A stretch of 64,000 bases of DNA from Vanessa cardui (taxonomy: Eukaryota; Arthropoda; Insecta; Lepidoptera; Nymphalidae): the NCBI RefSeq assembly GCF_905220365.1, contig NC_061130.1:441501-505500 (forward strand), written 5' to 3'. Each line of letters starts with the position of its first letter. The first letter of the stretch is position 1. Under the pieces are notes generated by a model, which saw only the letters and a program-made list of their open reading frames with translations, was not told where the DNA came from and did no database searches. Positions 59,268 to 64,000 of the stretch are shown in pieces. The position numbers were made by a program, and so were the translations under genes.

Positions 59268-59490
59268 GTAATCGCACGGGCAAATATTCCACCTGATTAT
59301 AAGTGGTCTGCAGTGCTCTGTTAGTGCTGCAAGGAAGATCATTCCGACATTTTACGAATTCAGATATTATGTTTTCATAACCCTTGTGCCAGTACTTACA
59401 CTCTATTACTCACCCTTCAAACCTGAAAATAATACTAAGCATATATCTTAACGGTAGAATATATGTGTGGGTGTTACCTAACTTTTTTTT
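59268..59490 (-). mobile_element. Family B repeat, old copy
   Basis: CACCTGATTATAAGTGGTCT, ACCCTTGTGCCAGTACTTAC, TACTCACCCTTCAAACCTGA, TGTGTGGGTGTTACCTA in family order, reverse orientation. Confidence 0.62.
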
Positions 59491-60229
59491 TTAACTAATC
59501 CCTGATACCAAGTTAAGTGTAGTGTAATTAAGTCAAAACCAAAGGATATTTTTTACTCACTTTTATATATATTTGCTTGATAATTTCAAAACTATTTCTT
59601 CTGAGTGTAGTGATTACCTTATTTGGTAATTAATCCGATGACCTCGGTTCGGGTCGTCGAATATTCGAGAACCCAGGTTAACTACTCAACTAGTAGGAAA
59701 CATCTTTTGGTTTTTGTCAAAATAATCTAAATAGACCAGAGTCTTGTGGGCATGGTTGTTCCGTGGAAATATATATGTATATTTGCAATAATATACCTAC
59801 ATGTAAATTGATGTCTTCTGTGTAACATCGTTGGTGACAAACAATACAGAAACAACGATATACGAATTCAGCTTTTAATTTATAATCGGCAACCGGTAAC
59901 TAACATCAACCTCTTTTAGATAGAATCATAAAAAAAACAACCCCGTTAGGTTATTTTTCGTTCCATATAATTATTATTTACACACTAATGTAAAAAGTCA
60001 TTTTCATAAAATATACTTATTCAAGTATAAAAAATATCTTTATTTATTCATATTTGGATCCTTGGATCTCAGATTCAATAGCCTATAAATTATTATTCCT
60101 TATTTGAAAAATTACTATAAATTTAATTTCAAAATTAGAATACGCCAATTACCTTCGAAACAATCGAAAGCTGAAAATTATTCAACCCATGCACAATTAC
60201 ATTGCGTCACTTCAAAAAAAAAAAGTATA
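59491..60229. other. Upstream flank, nothing recognised
   Basis: AT-rich up to the CpG-rich block. 60461-60904 and 60963-61654 after it are also AT-rich; ORF 60987-61265 (minus) has no motif. Confidence 0.4.
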
Positions 60230-60460
60230 AATTTTGTATTTCGAACCGACGCGTTTCGTTCATTCACAATCCCGCATCCCGTTCGCGGTAGTCCCAAGTC
60301 CCAGCAGAAATCGCGCGTAGTCCGTCGGGATCGCATGTCCGTCGCGCCGACTTTGACAGCTCTCGAACTTACTTCGATAGATTTTTTAAATGTTTTGTAT
60401 TTAATTGTGTTTGTGTGATATGGATTGAAAGTTCATTTCCGGGCTGTTGTTTCTGTTGGT
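60230..60460. promoter_or_regulatory. CpG-rich block, candidate promoter or non-coding first exon
   Basis: An isolated CpG-rich segment (60240-60365) in AT-rich sequence, 5.6 kb upstream of Pgant2 exon 1. Both strands offer a good 5' splice site: plus strand GTTG|GTAAGG (GT at 60459) and minus strand CGAA|GTAAGT (GT at 60372-60371). No long conserved reading frame was recognised, so an untranslated first exon is more likely than coding sequence. It could belong to a divergent plus-strand neighbour whose body lies right of the window, or be an alternative upstream Pgant2 exon joined to the CAG near 54768. Direction is undecided. Confidence 0.4.
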
Positions 60461-60904
60461 AAGGGCTTGGTTTTAATTAAATACCTACTACATAATACAC
60501 GAAAGTTTATACTTAATAGTTATTTATTATTTTTTACATTTTCTTTACTTTCATAAATGCACTCCATTTTAAAAACAATATGAGTGTCAATGGTAGGCAG
60601 GTAGACAAATTAAAAAAAAACGATGATTATTATTAATTTGTATAACAAAATTATAAAGGAACGTGCTTTATTATTATTTTAAAATTATTTTTACATTTAT
60701 TAAATACCATAAGTATTATTGTAGTAAAGTATTTATGGAAAAATAGGATTATCGTACGTGTAATTTTAAATTTTTATGTTATATGAAACTAATAGAATAA
60801 TATTTTAAGTTATATTAACTCCCACTGAAGACAACATAGGATTGGATGAACTAATTGTTTTATACAAATACATAATATAAGGATCATAATAATTTAATGA
60901 TACT

Positions 60905-60962
60905 TGTTCAGATTTGAACCCGCAGGAACTATGTATTCTTTCCACTACGCTATCTTGGCTGA
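60905..60962 (-). mobile_element. SINE family A tRNA-like head fragment
   Basis: CAGATTTGAACCCGCAGGAA then CCACTACGCTATCTTGGCTG is the reverse complement of a B box plus A box pair spaced as in the SINE head. No body follows. Confidence 0.5.
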
Positions 60963-61654
60963 TTAATTCTACTTTGTTCGTATTACCTAACTGAAATTAC
61001 AAAACCATATACTTAAAAGTATTAACCGAAAATTCAACGAATTTCGGACAGGGTTGAGGGAGAAATAGTATACAAAACGTCTGCCCACAGATTTGGTTGT
61101 AATTTCAAACACTTTCTGTAATAACATTCCGTTTAAAGGATCAAAGAGATTCATCAAAAGAACCCTTACATTGAATACGAGTAACGCTGCGGGCAAGAGC
61201 TTGTAATTAATGAATACTAATAAAACTTGGCAATAACTGCATACCAGAATATCTCGTAAACTCACTCGTAAAACCTACGGAAGTATTGGCTTTAAACATG
61301 GTGCCATATTACCCAAAAGTTTACGACAACACGCTGTTAATGGTGGACGAAATTGTGTAGCGTGACGAGCTTATTGGGTATGAATGGAATAATTACAAAA
61401 TTTTTCGCTTTGCTCTGCTCTGCTCTGCGCTGTCTGGACAACACAAATATAATTTATCACTAAAGTTTGTATCGTCACCAATATCAATTTAAAAGAGCGC
61501 CTCGTTGATCTTGTGCCTGAGATCTTGAGGTCCTGGATTCAAGTACCACGACGTCGGTAAAAGATAATTAAGTTTTTCTATAGAAAAATTCTCCGTAACA
61601 GCCAAGTCTCTTTTAAGTAATAGGTCGGCATTGGAACAGCGTGTTGTTGTTGTT

Positions 61655-61885
61655 GTTGGGCTACCTGATGTTAAATGGTCAGTACCCCTAGACATTGGCG
61701 CTATTTAAATAACCATCTCTTACTTCGCCAATTCTCCACTAAACTTGGTAACTAAGATGTTAAGTCCCTTGCGTAGTTACTTCCTTCAAACTGTTTACAA
61801 CAATACCAAGTATTGCTGCTTGGCGGAATATCTGCTGAGTAGATACCTACCTAGATGGGCTTGAACATAGCCTTACCCTGTATAC
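61655..61885 (-). mobile_element. Family B repeat, old copy
   Basis: GGGCTACCTGATGTTAAATG, GGTAACTAAGATGTTAAGTC, TTGCTGCTTGGCGGAATATC, GATGGGCTTGAACATAGCCT. It abuts a CAGCGTGTTGTTGTTGTTGT stretch (about 61637-61656) that may be a SINE tail. Confidence 0.68.
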
Positions 61886-61965
61886 TCCCGTTCCTCCGAT
61901 AGCACGTTAAATTATTATCGAGCCTGAAATCTTTCCGGTTTGCATATGTCCACTTCAAAAAGTCC

Positions 61966-62105
61966 CCAAACTCAAACTCAAATTGATTTATTCAATATAG
62001 ATGCATTACACTTTCTTACTGATGGACAATTGAAACACTACCACCGGTTCGGAAAAGGAAATACCCTGACCTGAGAAGAACCGGCGAAAGAAACCCACAG
62101 TTGAC
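61966..62105 (-). mobile_element. Family D retroelement 3' end
   Basis: AACTCAAACTCAAATTGATT, ACTACCACCGGTTCGGAAAA, GAGAAGAACCGGCGAAAGAA; nearly the same as 7115-7250. Confidence 0.68.
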
Positions 62106-62727
62106 TATTCTCTCTAGAGATCTTCACAATATCACAAACGTCATATATTAAATTGTAACTATTATTATCTTATATTAACATTATAAGTGATAGCTAATAA
62201 ATCTATTTTATATCAATAGTTTCCGGGTCAGAAAATCATCTCCGTATCGTCGAGAGGGCAACTTTAGTTCCTATTTTTGCTCTCATTATGTAATTCCCTG
62301 TCATATTCTAAAACACACGCTGTAAGCCAATTTCGATAATGAGGGGATTAATTATTAGCCACTTTATAAGCTAGGCTTAAAACTGTTTGTAATGCAACAA
62401 TAAACTTCTTTATAAACCCAACTACCCCGATAGCGCTTATCCCATTAATAAGAGTATAGCTAGACTAGTCGAGGGACGATTGAAAAGATTTTGAAAATTG
62501 ATTTATTGTAATAAATAACGTATAATTATTTTTAATACTATAAATTCGTTCGGGTTTAATGAATTAGTAAATAGATTTTTATAAGTATAATTTAATAAGT
62601 AAATAGATATTGTATTAATAAAATTGTGGTTCTTAAAATTATTTTGATTATAATATTTAAAACTTGTAATCGTGCCTCTAAATATACGACTGTTAAGTTG
62701 TTATATCCGTTTGAGTAGAAGGGAAGG
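62106..62727. other. Upstream flank, nothing recognised
   Basis: AT-rich sequence between a family D and a family A fragment. 63248-63547 likewise shows nothing. Confidence 0.45.
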
Positions 62728-62935
62728 AACTTATTCCACCACGGTGCTCCAACGCTGACATACGTACATGATGGATTTTCATCCAAAATATGAAGGTTTC
62801 CGCTGGATGTATCCCATCCCAGCGCACGAGATATTTTTAAACAAAAATTATGCACATTAAAATTTAGAGGCGTTTGTCTGGGTTTGAACCCAAAAACTTC
62901 GATTTAAAATGAGATGTCTCATTTAGTCATGCAAT
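62728..62935 (-). mobile_element. SINE family A, old degenerate copy
   Basis: TTATTCCACCACGGTGCTCC, AAGGTTTCCGCTGGATG, GCGCACGAGATATTTTTAAA, GTCTGGGTTTGAACCC keep the family order in reverse. Confidence 0.6.
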
Positions 62936-62951
62936 TTCTGATGTTTTATTA

Positions 62952-63247
62952 TACTTGGTGGTAGGGCTTTGTGCAAGCCCACCTAGGTAGGTACCACTCG
63001 CTCACCAGATATTCTACCGCTAAACAATAGTACGCAGTTTTGTTGTGTTCCGGTTTGAAGGGTGAGTGAGCCAGTATAACTACAGGCACAAAAGACATAG
63101 CATCTTAGTTCCCAAGGTTGGTGGTGCATTGACGATGTAAGGAATAGTTAATATTTTTTACAGCGCCATTGTCTATGGGTGACGGTGACCTCTTACCATC
63201 AGGTGGCCCATATGCTCGTCCACAAACCTATTCCATAAAAAAAAAAA
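62952..63247 (+). mobile_element. Family B repeat, full length
   Basis: ACTTGGTGGTAGGGCTTTGT through CATCAGGTGGCCCATATGCT and a CCTATTCCATAAAAAAAA end. Closely matches 39805-40090. Confidence 0.87.
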
Positions 63248-63547
63248 TACTTTTCCACAGAAATATTTAATCACTTCTGTTCATTGCAATACATAACGTT
63301 GTAAAGAAGTTACCTTATGTAGACGCAGCATTAATATTCTTGTGATAGTTAAATCAGCGACGCTTTTCGTATATCGCTCGAAAATGTTGGAAACCGACGT
63401 ACGCTCTTAATGAGTGATCTTTTGTTTTAATTATTGTCCTCAATTACGTTATTTAATTACAGTAATTCACGGTCGCGTTTTTTCAGAATAGCTCCACAGT
63501 ATTTAAGAGAGCTAAAGCGACAATATTAATCTTCTATTTATATAACT

Positions 63548-63690
63548 AGTAGCCGCCCGCGGCTTGTTCGCGTTTTACGGTATTGGTTGTCATTTGTTGG
63601 CAAAAAAGTAGTCTATTACCTTTCTTGGAGTTCAAGTTTGCTTCATACTAAATTTCAAGGATTCAGCGGTTTGGTCGTGATTGAAAATTA
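63548..63690 (+). repeat. Family G repeat
   Basis: TAGCCGCCCGCGGCTTGTTC, GCGTTTTACGGTATTGG, GGAGTTCAAGTTTGCTTCAT, CAGCGGTTTGGTCGTGA; the same order as 43535-43690. Confidence 0.55.
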
Positions 63691-63823
63691 CTAGCGACCC
63701 ACCCCGGCATCCAACGGGTGCAATATACTACAGAAATTTTTAAAAACACATTACAAACTTCGAAAATTATCAATGTTTATGTAGTATATTGTCCATGAAT
63801 TATATACAAAAACCTTCCGGATC
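63691..63823 (-). mobile_element. Family F repeat, interrupted by a SINE
   Basis: CTAGCGACCCACCCCGGCAT, TACTACAGAAATTTTTAAAA, TATACAAAAACCTTCCGG; the family A SINE starts at about 63824. Directly follows family G sequence. Confidence 0.6.
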
Positions 63824-64000
63824 ACAACAATAACAACAACAACAGCCTGTTAATTCCCACTGCAGGGTTAAAGGTCTCCTCTCCCTTTGAGGAGAAGGTT
63901 CTGGAACATATTCCACTAACCCGCTTTGGAACAGGGTGGTACACACACATGTGGCAGAATTTCTATGAAATTTGTCACATGCAGGTTTCCTCACGATGTT
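63824..64000 (-). mobile_element. SINE family A, runs off the right edge
   Basis: CACAACAATAACAACAACAA tail, then CAGCCTGTTAATTCCCACTG ... CAGGTTTCCTCACGATGTT at base 64000. It interrupts the CTAG-ended repeat that starts at 63691. Confidence 0.88.

Noticed and set aside
60104..60418. 104-aa ORF on the plus strand
   Set aside because: Half of it is AT-rich background and half is the CpG-rich block; no conserved domain. More likely 5' UTR or promoter.
1..64000. CRISPR array, bacterial operon, rRNA, or integrated virus
   Set aside because: No evenly spaced repeats with unique spacers, no ribosome-binding-site-led gene clusters, no rRNA motifs and no viral polymerase or capsid signatures; introns and SINEs show a eukaryotic genome.

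Overview
This is animal (insect) nuclear DNA. It is AT-rich and almost entirely non-coding, and it is full of the short interspersed elements typical of butterflies and moths. The most frequent repeat resembles, from memory, the Metulj-type tRNA-headed SINEs of nymphalid butterflies, so a butterfly (perhaps Nymphalidae) is the best guess. No bacterial operon, phage, CRISPR array or rRNA gene was seen.

One protein-coding gene was recognised. It lies on the minus strand and spans nearly the whole window: the orthologue of Drosophila Pgant2 / vertebrate GALNT2, a Golgi polypeptide N-acetylgalactosaminyltransferase that starts mucin-type O-glycosylation. Four coding exons were read directly. Exon 1 (54596-54504) encodes the cytosolic tip and the membrane anchor. 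Exon 2 (3686-3454) encodes the stem and the start of the lumenal domain. Exon 3 (1116-1018) carries the FHNEA segment. Exon 4 (67 to beyond base 1) carries the LVDD segment. All splice phases agree (0, 2, 2) and together give 164 uninterrupted residues. The rest of the gene lies left of the window. Intron 1 is 50,817 bp and makes up most of the window.

The intron and the upstream flank hold at least five recurring repeat groups: a Metulj-like SINE (A), a second SINE-like repeat (B, the GGTGGTAGGGCTTTGTGC type), a tRNA-headed SINE (C), a 3'-terminal retroelement fragment ending in TTTTGA repeats (D), and CTAG-ended Helitron-like repeats (F, G). There are also 5'-truncated LINE tails, an almost perfect 226-bp-arm fold-back element (8543-9144), a smaller fold-back/MITE (28832-29164) and several hairpins. 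Several insertions have clear target-site duplications.

To the right of exon 1, a CpG-rich block (about 54600-54840) looks like the Pgant2 5' UTR/promoter. A second CpG-rich block at about 60230-60460 carries a good splice donor on each strand and may be an alternative first exon or the promoter of a neighbouring gene. I found no novel defence, mobile or metabolic system. The most unusual items are the large fold-back, the wobble-only hairpin at 10369-10424, the second CpG-rich block and the very large first intron.
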